Positions 12,701-23,300 of a stretch of 64,000 nucleotides of DNA are shown piece after piece. A program made the position numbers and the translations under genes. Numbering within the stretch: position 1 is the first letter of the stretch; each line of letters starts with the position of its first letter. The notes under the pieces were generated by a model. The model ran no database searches. It was not told the origin of the DNA and saw only the letters and a program-made list of their open reading frames with translations. This stretch comes from Watersipora subatra (lineage: Eukaryota > Bryozoa > Gymnolaemata > Cheilostomatida > Watersiporidae): NCBI RefSeq assembly GCF_963576615.1, contig NC_088711.1, positions 18,818,182 through 18,882,181 of the forward strand, given 5' to 3'.

Positions 12701-13088
12701 GGAACTGAAAAGAGGATCTTAGTGGATGCAGACTCTAGAGATGGGTAAGCTATTATCTGTCTGGTTGCAGTTCTCTGTTCACCTCTTTGTTTGTGTTCAC
12801 CCTTTTTTGAAGGTCAAGTTCTGTCAGTGCCAATAGGTTTGGGTGAGATTATATAAATATGAAAATAGCTCCATGTCACACTTCTATGTCGCATTTGGTG
12901 CTCATACTTGGGAGTTAAAATGTTTAGTTTGTCACATTTTCATCTGATCACCTTTTAGGTATAAATCAGCACAAGTGATGTCTGTTACACTCAGCTGTGA
13001 TCACCGAGTTGTGGATGGAGCAGTCGGAGCTCAATGGTTGGCAGAGTTCCGCAAACTCCTAGAATCTCCAAATAGGATGCTACTATAA
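705..13088 (+). CDS. DLAT: Dihydrolipoamide acetyltransferase (PDC-E2), 3' ten exons
   Basis: Product: E2 core of the mitochondrial pyruvate dehydrogenase complex, which moves the acetyl group from lipoyl-lysine to CoA. Ten exons (705-794, 1988-2124, 4276-4557, 6298-6423, 7455-7540, 8642-8782, 9960-10041, 10776-10856, 12605-12744, 12959-13088) join in one frame to 430 residues and a TAA stop, all with GT-AG introns. Domains in order: lipoyl domain with ETDKST (lipoylated Lys), Ala/Pro-rich linker, peripheral-subunit-binding domain ([11 protein letters not shown] ... GTGPGGRI), and catalytic core ending in DHRVVDG, which holds the active-site His and Asp. Intact DHRxxDG favours DLAT over PDHX, which lacks it. 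The mitochondrial presequence, and a first lipoyl domain if present as in vertebrates, must lie upstream of the window. No defect is seen in the visible exons. Confidence 0.95.
890..1777. mobile_element. TA-flanked inverted-repeat element (MITE-like)
   Basis: Left end 892-925 and right end 1742-1775 are inverted repeats matching at 32 of 34 positions, opening CCGTAAGTCC and containing the palindrome GCCGCGCGGC. TA dinucleotides at 890-891 and 1776-1777 look like a Tc1/mariner-style target duplication. The interior of about 816 bp has no recognisable transposase, so it is probably non-autonomous. It sits in the DLAT intron between 795 and 1987. Confidence 0.75.
1988..2124 (+). CDS. DLAT: DLAT exon: lipoyl-lysine hairpin
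   Basis: The acceptor is TGCATGTAG and the donor GTAGCA. It encodes [18 protein letters not shown] and [16 protein letters not shown]; the Lys in ETDK is the lipoylation site. The exon ends in phase 0. Confidence 0.93.
2757..3794. mobile_element. hAT-like non-autonomous element
   Basis: Element 2765-3786 has 10-bp terminal inverted repeats CAGGGTTGGC. It is flanked by 8-bp near-identical direct repeats, AGGCTACC (2757-2764) and AGGCTATC (3787-3794). CAGGG ends and 8-bp target duplications are the hAT signature. The interior near 3640-3745 repeats a TTTGGTAAATATTGGTGGTA-type phrase and its inverse; no transposase is visible. It lies in the DLAT intron 2125-4275. Confidence 0.75.
4276..4557 (+). 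CDS. DLAT: DLAT exon: lipoyl end, Ala/Pro linker, PSBD start
   Basis: The acceptor after TTATCAAG gives [19 protein letters not shown], matching the PLCIIVEKEADISAF segment of E2. About 50 Ala/Pro/Ser residues follow (flexible swinging-arm linker), then [19 protein letters not shown] of the subunit-binding domain. Both boundaries are phase 0. The acceptor lacks a strong pyrimidine tract, so this start rests mainly on homology and frame. Confidence 0.88.
4558..6297. other. DLAT intron with degenerate repeats
   Basis: The motif CCGAAGGTTTC recurs three times (near 5161, 5337 and 5440) in an AT-rich context. An 84-codon open frame at 5918-6172 encodes an Arg-rich segment with GRPR, resembling an AT-hook, followed by Ser/Gln/Asn-rich residues. 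Its 3' part is formed by an inverted repeat. This is more likely remnant mobile DNA than a host gene. Confidence 0.4.
6099..6169. repeat. Nested inverted repeats (strong hairpin)
   Basis: Arms 6099-6124 and 6128-6154 are near-perfect reverse complements separated by GAA. A second, perfect 9-bp inverted repeat GAATTCTAC (6148-6156) and GTAGAATTC (6161-6169) overlaps the right arm. A transcript of either strand would form a stem of about 26 bp. Confidence 0.8.
6298..6423 (+). CDS. DLAT: DLAT exon: PSBD end and hinge
   Basis: The acceptor is TTTTTTTCAG and the donor GTACGG. It encodes [16 protein letters not shown], the second half of the E1/E3-binding domain, then an Ala-rich hinge and the start of the acyltransferase core ([11 protein letters not shown]). 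Phase 0 at both ends. Confidence 0.93.
6509..6660. repeat. 61-bp tandem repeat, about 2.5 copies
   Basis: The phrase CACGGTCATAGACTTTGATA recurs 61 bp apart (about 6539 and 6600), with flanking GTTGCAGT(C/T)A segments also repeated. Intronic. Confidence 0.75.
6661..7454. other. DLAT intron remainder, no feature recognised
   Basis: Intronic DNA between the subunit-binding-domain exon and the next core exon. No exon, RNA gene or delimited repeat was recognised. Confidence 0.5.
7455..7540 (+). CDS. DLAT: DLAT exon: core, PHYYLTVDV segment
   Basis: Encodes [20 protein letters not shown] followed by DVNMDNIMR, the conserved region that opens the E2 core (human VIAQRLMQSKQTIPHYYLS). The donor GTAAGT splits an Arg codon in phase 2. 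Confidence 0.93.
7541..8641. other. DLAT intron, no feature recognised
   Basis: About 1.1 kb of intron. Open frames at 7862-8149 and nearby are not similar to any family I know and lack splice or codon support. No repeats with clear ends were seen. Confidence 0.5.
8642..8782 (+). CDS. DLAT: DLAT exon: core, CoA/lipoate channel region
   Basis: Encodes [20 protein letters not shown] and [11 protein letters not shown], nearly matching human ISVNDFIIKASALACLKVP. The donor is GTAAGT and the exit is in phase 2. Confidence 0.94.
8968..9844. mobile_element. hAT-like element inserted in a palindrome
   Basis: Element 8976-9836 has perfect 16-bp inverted termini opening CAGGGGTCAGGAACC. The 8-bp flanks are CCCTAACG (8968-8975) and CCCTAACA (9837-9844). 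Without the element, the target is ATTTTAGACCCTAA joined through CA to TTAGGGTCTAAAAT, a perfect palindrome, so insertion hit its centre. The terminal GGCTCGCGAGCC-type sequence is typical of animal hAT elements. No transposase frame is visible. Confidence 0.82.
9960..10041 (+). CDS. DLAT: DLAT exon: core, [10 protein letters not shown]
   Basis: Encodes [20 protein letters not shown] then VPKAETK, the conserved core strand (human VAVSTPAGLITPIV). Bounded by CACAG and GTGAGA; ends in phase 0. Confidence 0.94.
10275..10578. repeat. About 50-bp minisatellite, six copies
   Basis: The phrase GTGCCCATTGGCTAATT recurs with variation at about 10281, 10330, 10380, 10429, 10480 and 10530, each followed by a TATTGGTTAACA-type segment. 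It lies in the DLAT intron 10042-10775. Confidence 0.85.
10776..10856 (+). CDS. DLAT: DLAT exon: core, [13 protein letters not shown]
   Basis: 27 codons, [20 protein letters not shown] then LKPHEFQ, matching human [23 protein letters not shown]. Phase 0 on both sides. Confidence 0.94.
10975..12360. mobile_element. TA-flanked inverted-repeat DNA element
   Basis: Left end from 10977 and right end to 12358 are imperfect inverted repeats (22 of 26 positions), sharing TCTATTTGAATGCCAC, with TA on both sides (10975-10976, 12359-12360). Variants of the AAATAGAGGTGGCG phrase are repeated inside both ends. About 1.38 kb with no transposase seen, so probably non-autonomous; the imperfect ends suggest some age. 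Confidence 0.65.
12605..12744 (+). CDS. DLAT: DLAT exon: core, [13 protein letters not shown]
   Basis: Encodes [20 protein letters not shown] and [13 protein letters not shown], among the most conserved E2 core segments. An in-frame read-through from 12548 exists, but homology and the AG at 12603-12604 set the exon start. Exits in phase 2. Confidence 0.95.
12959..13088 (+). CDS. DLAT: DLAT terminal exon: catalytic DHRVVDG and stop
   Basis: Encodes [20 protein letters not shown] followed by [15 protein letters not shown] and TAA (13086-13088). DHRVVDG carries the catalytic His and Asp. The C-terminus MLL matches the human protein. Confidence 0.96.
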
Positions 13089-14216
13089 TAACCTATATTC
13101 TTATCGTGTTTCATGTTATTTAGCGATGTTTTTCATTTAGAACAATGTGAAGAGGTGCGCAAAAGTTATGATTGAAGTTGTTTGACATAATATTGACTAG
13201 CCTGTTGGTTGGCTGGATGCTTTAGAGTTGTGGTTAAGATTTTATGCAGGTTTATTGCTGTTCTGTAACCAAGGCTTTTTATGCAAACCAAGTGAAGGGT
13301 TAGCAATCAACGCAACAGTTGCAGAGTGCCAGTCTTATCTACCTGATGGTTGTGGAAGACTGTTTTACGATTCTAACACCAAAATTTATTCAATGAAAAT
13401 ATGATATATTTTTTTGTTCATTTTACTTTAATATAATTATGTGGTATACAATGAACATGTCTTAGCATTTTTTCTGCAACATTTCCAGTTCTAATAAGAA
13501 AATCAGCCTGCAAGCCTGAATATTCCTGCAGCCATTGCACTGTGAAGGATACTCAGTGGAGTTGTGTTCTTTTACATTTCTCTATCCCAAATTGATGATG
13601 TCATAACTTCTTCCATTGAAAACAGTAAATATTTAACTAAAGAAGTTTAGAGATAAAAAAGAGAACTATTTTGCGAAGTAAGTTACACATATTTAAGTAG
13701 GTAAGACATGATTTTGAGTTGTTTGCCCCTGGGTAGGTAGCTGCTGGAGGTATTTAGCTAAAATTACTTATGCTGGATTATTGTGACCAGCACTATCGTG
13801 GGCATTCATTTAGATAGGAAAACCTCTTCATTGAGTTTGTAACAGCACTAGGATTTATGGTGGGCAAAAAATCGATATTAACTGGAAAGGATACAGAGTA
13901 GTGAAAAGTTGACATGTTTCGGAACTGATCAAACTTTTCAGCTCAGATAATACTGAGCTATCTGAAAAGTTAGTTTTCTGGTGCATAACTACTACATAAC
14001 AAAAATCTCTGGGCTATTTTAGAAAGATCAATGATCAGATATTTCAGAACCCAACACATGGTGTTAAAATATAAGTTGTAGCCAACTCGAGCAAGAACAA
14101 ATTCTTATGGGATAAAAACCTGCAAACTATGGTAATATATGAATAAAAACATTAGTGCGTTTATCTCATTAACGAATATGCATTTAACATAAAGTTAGGA
14201 GAGCTTGCTGGCCAAG
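13089..14216. other. DLAT 3' UTR and intergenic spacer
   Basis: Contains the DLAT 3' untranslated region and the 5' region of the next gene on the same strand. No canonical AATAAA was found close after the DLAT stop; one lies near 14142. No TATA box or other promoter element could be assigned with confidence. Confidence 0.5.
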
Positions 14217-14391
14217 ATGGGTGCTAAAGCAGACGAGGTGAAGCGATACTATGATAAACAAGCCGATCGAGTCTGGCAAGATGCCAAAGATACGCTGACG
14301 TCGGAGGCTCAGAAACTCATTCCTAATCTCAGGCCACTTGATACGGATGAAGCGAAAGAACGAGCGAATTATCAACCTGAGAACAGATTTG
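14217..14391 (+). CDS. OTU gene exon 1 (start)
   Basis: Encodes residues 1-58, MGAKADEVKRYYDKQADRVW onward, rich in Lys, Asp and Glu. No signal peptide. The donor is GTAGGC. The family was not recognised. Confidence 0.75.
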
Positions 14392-17300
14392 GTAGGCATC
14401 TCTTGCTTTAGATCTCATACAAAAATGCAAAATAATTAATCAATTTTAATTAGTGTTAGATGTAGAGAACATGCCGTCATTGTAAAATCTTTTAATTTTC
14501 AAAATTTTTCAAGCTTGGTTATTTAAAGGGTGTAAAACATTTTATCATCAAAAATATGCACACAACCAGATATTCACATTGAAACAATACCAGTTATGGA
14601 AAGTGTGAATCATAATTTTGTAATCTTGCCCACTTGACAGCGAAGACATTCGGGAGTTTGGTTGAATTGGCGGAAGAAACCTTGAAGCCAAAAAAAGGAT
14701 TGACTCTTCAGCAGCGCTTAGCTGATTTGTTCTGTGGCACCGACAGCGGAGGTAGGTGCTATAAGGGTTTCATTGTTTTACGGTTTGACTAGAAGTGACA
14801 AAGATATAATATAGACACAGATGTAATATAGACACAGATATAATATAGACACAGATATAATATAGACACAGATGTAATATAAACACAGATATAATATAGA
14901 CACAGATATAATATAGACACAGATATAATATAGACACAGATATAATATAGACACAGATATAATATAGACACAGATATAATATAGACACAAATAAAATATA
15001 GACACAGATATAATATAGACACAGATATAATATAGAAACTAATCTAATATAGACACATATATAATATACATGTAGACACAGATATAATATAGACACAGAT
15101 ATAATATAGACACAGATATAATATAAACACAGATGTAATATAGACACAGATATAATATAGACACAGATATAATATAGACACAAATATAATATAGACACAG
15201 ATATAATATAGACACAGATATAATATAGAAACTAATCTAATATAGACACATATATAATATACTGTAGACACAGATATAATATAGACACAGATATAATATA
15301 GACACAGATATAATATAAACACAGATGTAATATAGACACAAATATAATATAGACACAGATATAATATCCTTTTCCAAATACAAAGACCATTACTCTGCTT
15401 TAATACCAGCAGCTGAATACAATCACGCTTGTCTGAAGGCTCATAACTTGAAAATTAAAAGATGCAACAGAATAAAATCAACTGAGCGCAACTACATACA
15501 TAGTTATATGTATAATTGTATACATAATTATGTACATTACTAGATACATAATTACATACATAATTATGTATATAATTATATGTAATTATATAATAATAAT
15601 TATATATATATTGATAATTATATATACTCATATATATAATTATGTATATAGTAATTATGTATATATAATTATCTATATGCATATATGACTGTATATAACT
15701 ATATATATGATTATATATACAGTTATATATATAATGTATAATTATATACATATATATGCATATATAACTATATATATAATTACATACATAGTTATATACA
15801 TATATGCTAACAGTAAACAGCTAAACGAATCAAATAGAATTTTAGATTACTCATTGTGATTACACAATGAGTAATCAATGCCCTACAACTGACACGGCCA
15901 GAATATTGCACACTGCTATAAAGTAGAGAGACACGGTAATCATGAATAGTATGATAGATATTAGCTAACACACTACTACATACAGCTTCATTTAATTTAG
16001 GCTTAAATATTTGTAATTATTATGATTATTACTAATAATTATGAATTAACAACAATTATTATTCGTATAATAATTGTTAATCATTAATAATTCTATAATT
16101 ATGCTAAACATGTAACACTGTGGAAATAAAATACATGTATACGAAATAGTTTCTAAGGACCTTCAAAGTTTTGGGCCCTTTTATGTAATCTTCAAGCAAT
16201 ATTTCTACACAAAATTGACTTTGTTGTGAGTAGTAGTTCTATTAGCAAAGAACATATACAATAGAAGACAGATTAACAATTTTGTCTTGTCCATCCGACT
16301 GAGGTGGAAATGGTATTTTCTACTAGATCAGGGCTGTTTATCTGCTGTGCATCAGAATTTTGAGCATTTTATATTCGAACAGATGCTGGTGACTAAGATA
16401 GTTGGGTTAACATTCACGTAAATATGGTTGTTTTCAGAACTGATGCATCTTCCCACTCTGTTTATGCTAAATTTTTATTTCATGTCAATAATAGGTTTCA
16501 AAATTTTTCATGGTTTGTGTCCTCATTTTTTACCAGGTAGTTACAGGTTCTCAGCTCACTCCAGCTGCGAGCTTTATGAAAAAATTGCATAAAACATCTA
16601 ACACTTATTTTGAAAATATTATGGCTAACTGCTTTAACAATTTTGAACTAATATCAATTCTCTTAGAAGAGTATTTTTAACACTATATGTCAAACTATTT
16701 ATTTGATTTTATTGCTTAATTGGCTAAAACTATACAAATTAAATTGGAAAAAATTCTGTTTAAAATACAACTACATAATCACCAATAAAAAGGTTTGTAT
16801 ATCAGTAAGATTTTGTCTCAACCAGTTCTACATTGATTCTGGTTTAGTCTGGCTGGTTGTTTGTATCGGTGCTGGTTTCAGTCTGTCTTTTGTATATGTA
16901 GGCGTACTTTTTATACGTTTGCTTTGCTTCAAACAAGGAACATATTTTAAACAAATTTGTACTTTCAGACATTTCAAAGTATTATTTAAAAAAATAGTAA
17001 TAGCTATATTTCTATTCATGGAATGATGTACTAGTGTCAGCAGCCTTAGATGACCTTGAAACTGTAATAAAATATTCATGTTTTGATGAAAAAATTTGCT
17101 ATGAATTTAATAACACACACAAAAATGCGTTCGCAGCTCTTGAAGCAGAGTTCTGTTGTTTTGTGGATTAATTAATAGATAAAACGTTTCCTAAAAATTA
17201 ATTTGACAACTAAAAAATTCTTTGTAAAAGGCAGATGTTGCTTTTTACATCCCATTTGGTTCCAAATCTTTTTTTGTTGGAGTAATTCTTAAAAAATTTT

Positions 17301-20300
17301 CTTGTTGAGTAAGTAATTAGTTAGAGTAAGTAATTAGTTAGAGTAAGTAATTAGTTAGAGTAAGTAATTAGTTAGAGTAAGTAATTAGTTAGAGTAAGTA
17401 ATTAGTTAGAGTAAGTAATTAGTTAGAGTAAGTAGTTAGTTAGAGTAAGTAATTAGTTAGAGTAAGTAATTAGTTAGAGTAAGTAATTAGTTAGAGTAAG
17501 TAATTAGTTAGAATAAGTAATTAGTTAGAGTAAGTAATTAGTTAGAGTAAGTAAATAGTTAGAGTAAGTAATTAGTTAGAGTAAGTAATTAGTTAGAGTA
17601 AATAATTAGTTAAAGTGAGTAATTAGTTAGAGTAAGTAATTAGTTAGAGTAAGTAATTAGTTAGAGTAAGTAATTAGTTAGAGTAAGTAAATAGTTAGAG
17701 TAAGTGATTAGTTAGAGTAAGTAATTAGTTAGAGTAAATAATTAGTTAAAGTGAGTAATTAGTTAGAGTAAGTAATTAGTTAGAGTAAGTAATTAGTTAG
17801 AGTAAGTGATTAGAGTAAGTAATTAGAGTAAGTAATTAGTTAGAGTAAGTAATTAGTTAGTTAGAGTAAGTAATTAGTTAGAGTAAGTAATTAGTTAGAG
17901 TAATTAGTTAGAGTAAGTAATTAGTTAGAGTAAGTAATTAGTTAGAGTAAGTAATTAGTTAGAGTAAGTAATTAGTTAGAGTAAGTAGTTAGTTAGAGTA
18001 AGTAATTAGAGTAATTAATTAGTTAGAGTAAGTAATTAGAGTAAGTAATTAGTTAGAGTAAGTAATTAGTTAGAGTAAGTAATTAGTTAGAGTAAGTAAA
18101 TAGTTAGAGTAAGTAAATAGTTAGAGTAAGTAATTAGTTAGAGTAAATAATTAGGTAAAGTGAGTAATTAGTTAGAGTAAGTAATTAGTTAAAGTAAGTA
18201 ATTAGTTAGAGTAAGTAAATAGTTAGAGTAAGTAATTAGTTAGAGTAAATAATTAGTTAGAGTAAGTAATTAGTTAGAGTAAGTAATTAGTTAGAGTAAG
18301 TAAATAGTTAGAGTAAGTAATTAGTTAGAGTAAGTAATTAGTTAGAGTAATTAATTAGTTACAGTAAGTAATTAGTTAGAGTAAGTAATTAGTTAGAGTA
18401 AGTAATTAGTTAAAGTAAGTAGGTAAAGTAAGTAAGTAGCTAAAGTAAGTAGGTAGTTAAAGTAAGTAATTAGCTAAAGTAAATGTCAAGCTAGCGCTGT
18501 GGTTAAACAAACATGAAGAAACCTAAATGTACATTTCCTCCTCGCAGCACTCATTCAAGGTATGATAACTTTTGTAGCATATCGTAGAGCAAAAGAAGAG
18601 GATGATGGAAGTTTTGAAGGTGTTGAAATGCAGTCAATGGAGCACTCTTCTAGAAGTAAGGATAATATTACACAGCGCTGCTTTACTATTTATTATTTCC
18701 CTTGGCTCATGCTACCCGTTAGACTGTGTGTAACCCTTTACAATAATCCAGTACTTATATTTTTTATGATTATTCTAGAACAAAATCTGAGTAAAAAATC
18801 TTTTACACAAGCAAGAATCACTTGGACGGAAAGAAGCAATAACAACCGATAAACACGTTCAATAGATTAGAATTTTTTGTACAGAAAAAAAAACAATAGC
18901 AAATAATAAGGACATCTGAGATGTAGGATCTTTTGTACTGAAAAAAACAGTACCAACCAATGGGCATCTGAGACATTAGGTCCTTCACTGTTTAGTGTGA
19001 AAACAAAAGCCCTAAAGGCAGTCGATTCTGAAAACAGAACACCTCATGCTCAGCCGTTCCACAGAATTGACCACTATAAGTTTGTTTCGTTGGTCATAAT
19101 CAACAAGAAATTGCTGTTGTCTGGAGAATGCCGTATATTTCTAACAACGACGCCAAGGCAGAACGCTAATAATATAAATTAGCTGAGTTCATACCGAGAC
19201 CATCTTATAAGAACTATAAGTTAACTGCATGATACTGATATCATCTTGCAAGGAATATAAATTGGTTGTATGATACCGAGCTCATCTTTGTTGACTTGAA
19301 ACTGATCACATTAGACTGTTCCCACCAGAGAGTAGATAATACCAAGCTCACAATTTACGCTTTCTAGGTTAAGTGGACATTATGAAAGACAAAGTGAGCC
19401 TGCGAAATGCTACTGCGAACTGTGCCAGAGACTAATTGTAGTATCACATTGATATGGTAGTATGTATAGAGAAGGCTGTCAGCCTTTTTTCTGTAATCAG
19501 AGGTATTCTATCAGTTTTTTGCGTAAATAAGTAGACTTAGTAGAAGTACGTGTCCTGTGAGCAGAGGCTGAGACTTACAGGGCGTATATTAGGACTGCCA
19601 GAAAATAAATTGCATTAGAAAAGATGCATTACAGAAATATAGGCGCCCGTTAATCTGGAATATAAATGTTGAACAATAAATGAGAGAACAATCATACAGA
19701 GAGATTGGGCAAGCTCTGCTGGCTCCTTGGTAGCTCCTTATATAGCCAGCTTGCGCGATAGGCTTTTCTTTTTTCTTATCATCTCCCGCAATCTTTCTTT
19801 GTGTAACTCGGCACGCCGAGCTGACTCACCTGCGGCCAAGTCGCTTGTCGTGATACTGAGACTTGGCCCCACTGTGAAGTCGGTCGTGTGACAGTCCGGG
19901 TCACATTGCTCTGTCATTAAAATATAATATACACAACAGCTTTAAGCTTTTAGCACACAACATATTTGTTTATACAATGCCTACCAATAATATAAATCAT
20001 CTTATTTTGCAGAAATGGGAAACTATAAGTTGGCAGGTATGTTATTATCTCCTCTTTTCAGCAATAATTTTTCATATAACATCTGATTAACAAACTTCCC
20101 GTATCTAGTCAAGAAATCCAAACCTTTATAATTGCAGAAAGCAGAAAGCCAGGTGAAATGATCTATGGCTCAGTGGGTGACCAACTCAGCTTCATCGGCA
20201 GACGGCTTATCCCGGTTGCCCCGAGTGGCAACTGCATGTTTGAAAGTGTGGCTAAACAGAACAAGTCGACAAATGAACGACTTAGTGACCACAAATATTT

Positions 20301-23300
20301 GCGATGTGTCACAGCTCAGCATGGATGGGATCACCCTGAGTTGTATGAACAGTTTCTTGAAGGAGATCGATACTACTACAAAGATCAGCTGCTTCAACTC
20401 GAGGATGATCGAGTATGGAATATTGCTGTCGGAGATGTTGCTTTGGCAATTATCAAAGACGTGGTTCAGAGAAAAATAGTTGTGATACGTGCATATCAGA
20501 AACCTCAGCACTTTCCAGATGATGGCAGAGATGTTGACGAGGATACTATTGTACTTGTTAGAGACGATAAAGGACAACATTATGATGCAACTGAGTTGCT
20601 GACTCATTACCAAATCGCGGCCTACAGCGATAAATCAAACTGCGCCCTTTTTCGCCATGGCCGTAAGTGATTTTTTTAGTAAGAAATTCAGAAAGTTTTA
20701 GAAGCTGTCCTTTATCACCATGGGTATAAGGGGACTTTCTTAGTGAGAAATTCAGAATGTTCTAGAAGCTGTCCTTTATCTCTATGGGTATAAGAGGGTT
20801 TTTTTAATGAGAAGTTCGGAATGTTCTAGAAGCTGTCCTTTATCACCATGGTCATAAGTGATTTTCTTAGCAAGAAATTCAGAATGTTGTAGAAGCTGTC
20901 CTTTATCGCAACGGGCATAAGGAGGTGAGAAATTCAGAATGTTATAGAAGCTTTCCTTTATTACTATGGGCATAAGGGAATTTTCTTAGTGAAATGTTGT
21001 GAATGTTCTAGAAGCTGTCCTTTCTCGCGTGAGCAGGATTTTCCTAATGAGAATTTTAAATGTTCTAGAAGCTGTCCTTCACTGCTGTGAGCATAAGTGC
21101 GAAATGAAAAAGTCCTAAGAAAAAGCCCTAATGAAAAACTCAGAATTTTCTAGAAGCTGTCTTTCTTGTTAGTTTGAATATTTTAAACTAGCAAGGACAG
21201 GGTTTAAATATTTAGTTGCAGTTGTTTCAAGAGTCATTGATGCAGCCACTGATGAAAAATATTTTACAAGTTAGTGCTCATTTTAAAATTAAATTGCTTC
21301 TCTACATTGAGTTTTACAACTCAACGGTTCCAGAAAATAACTTTTTGAATAATCACAGCAGTTGTGCTATTTTTCTGTGCCAATTTTTTTTCAATATGCT
21401 ACTGAAATGTTACCACATTTGTTTTTTAGTTTTGAACCGTTAATTTTTTTATTTTGCTGTGACCAACTTTAAAGCTTCTATATACAAATCAATTTTGACC
21501 TCATTTCACTTGTAATTTTGTTGAATTTTACCAAATGGTAGGAATATCTATCTGAACAAAAAAATAATTTTACAAAAAGAAGTTTTTTTGTTAATATAAA
21601 ATGTTGTAGTCAACACGAAAAAGTGTGTCTATTATTTCAATGCATGAACTTATCTGCTTGCAGTTCTACCAGTTTTTGGCAACATTGAGCAACAGTTGGG
21701 TGCCATAGGCAGAACCCTAGATTGTGTACCAGAAGGAGGCGACTCCCTATTTGAGAGTATATCAAGACAAATAGAAGATCGTACATACACACCTCAATAT
21801 CTGAGAAACGTAGTCTATAATGCAGGATACAGTCATCCAAAAGTATACGAAAAATTAATCCCTGGCACTCGAGGCAATTTCTACACACTCTTAAACAAAA
21901 TTAAAAAATCTGGATTTTATCATTTACAAACGGACGAATTTATCCTAAAAGTTCTGCATATGGAGACTGGCTTAAAAATAGTTGTAATTAAAGATAAGCA
22001 CTCTCCTCATCACTTCCCCGACGATGGAAAGCCTATTGATAAAGACTGCATCATTATCACACGAAGTGGAAAAGGAAACGACAGTCACTATGACGCCAGC
22101 AAAATTAGAGTCCGTAAGTAAAACCATATCACAGCTCAATCAGCTTTCCTCTATAGAAGTTTCCTCTATTCAGCTGAAGCTTGTTAGAGGAAACCTGATG
22201 TGTATGTAGTTTATTTTTATCGATTATAAAAATACTTTTCTTATGCCAGTTTCTGTGAATTCTCTATCATGGCAAGGAGCACATGTATATAAGCAAATTT
22301 AAATTGATCAGAAAATATGGAGCAGGGCATCAATATAAGCACTAAGGTTTTGTGACACTCTACTTTGAGGCAGTTAAACATTCTTTTTCCTACACTTGCA
22401 TCAAAATAAAGGTTTCTTTCACGCTTTTTTAAGTAAAAAAAAACACAATTTCAACTATTTTAATACATACTGTAAAATGATAAAATTGACTGTCACTGAT
22501 AAAACTAATATTATTATTATTGTTATTATATTTATTGCTATTATTACTCGGGCTATGTTTCTTGTTAATATTATTATCACTACTATTTGTATTATTGTTA
22601 ATATGATAATTAATGCTTGAATATCTGACCATTAGTATTTTATTGAAATATTATCATTGTTATGATTATTATTTATTTTATTTCATTTATTCCTTTATTA
22701 TTTTTACATATATTTATAGTTGGTGTGGTTTAGATGTGGAGTTGCCCAACCATGTAACTATTATAGGCCTCAAATAATTAACCCAAAATGATTAATGTTG
22801 GTTTTTCAAGTTGCAGGCCCCGTATTATTACGATATTGTAGGCGCTAAAATGGATGACACTTTGATATCAGTTTCTAACTGTTATAAAGTTATTGGGAGA
22901 TTTGCTAAGCATGTAATAATACAGCCGGAGCTAATGCATTACTAATGCATACAATAAGCTAATGCATTACTAATGCATGCAATGAGCTAATGCATCACTA
23001 CATTGCTGCTTACATTTATAACATAGTCAGCCCTGACTCTAACAGGAGGTTAAAGTAGTGCAGTACAACAAATAGCAGTGAGATAGGTATTGCCAGGATT
23101 TTTTTGCTTTCGATCAAATAGCCTGCAGTATACGTGTAGATTTTCAACTCAAATTGCTGCAATGCTTTTACAACAAAAACACATGATCATCGTTCTTTAT
23201 GCATACGAAGATGGATTACTGAGTTTCTATTCAGATAGATTGTGGCGTATTTATAAGGAAAACAAAAGTTTTAAAATTGCCAACTGAGCCTGGTGTTGCT

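Noticed and set aside
705-13088. PDHX (E3-binding protein) rather than DLAT
   Set aside because: The DHRVVDG catalytic motif is intact, and the core segments match DLAT closely.
14770-15322. Open frames repeating SILYLCLYYICVY
   Set aside because: They are translations of the 17-bp minisatellite, which reads open in several frames because its unit is not a multiple of three and lacks stops on that strand.
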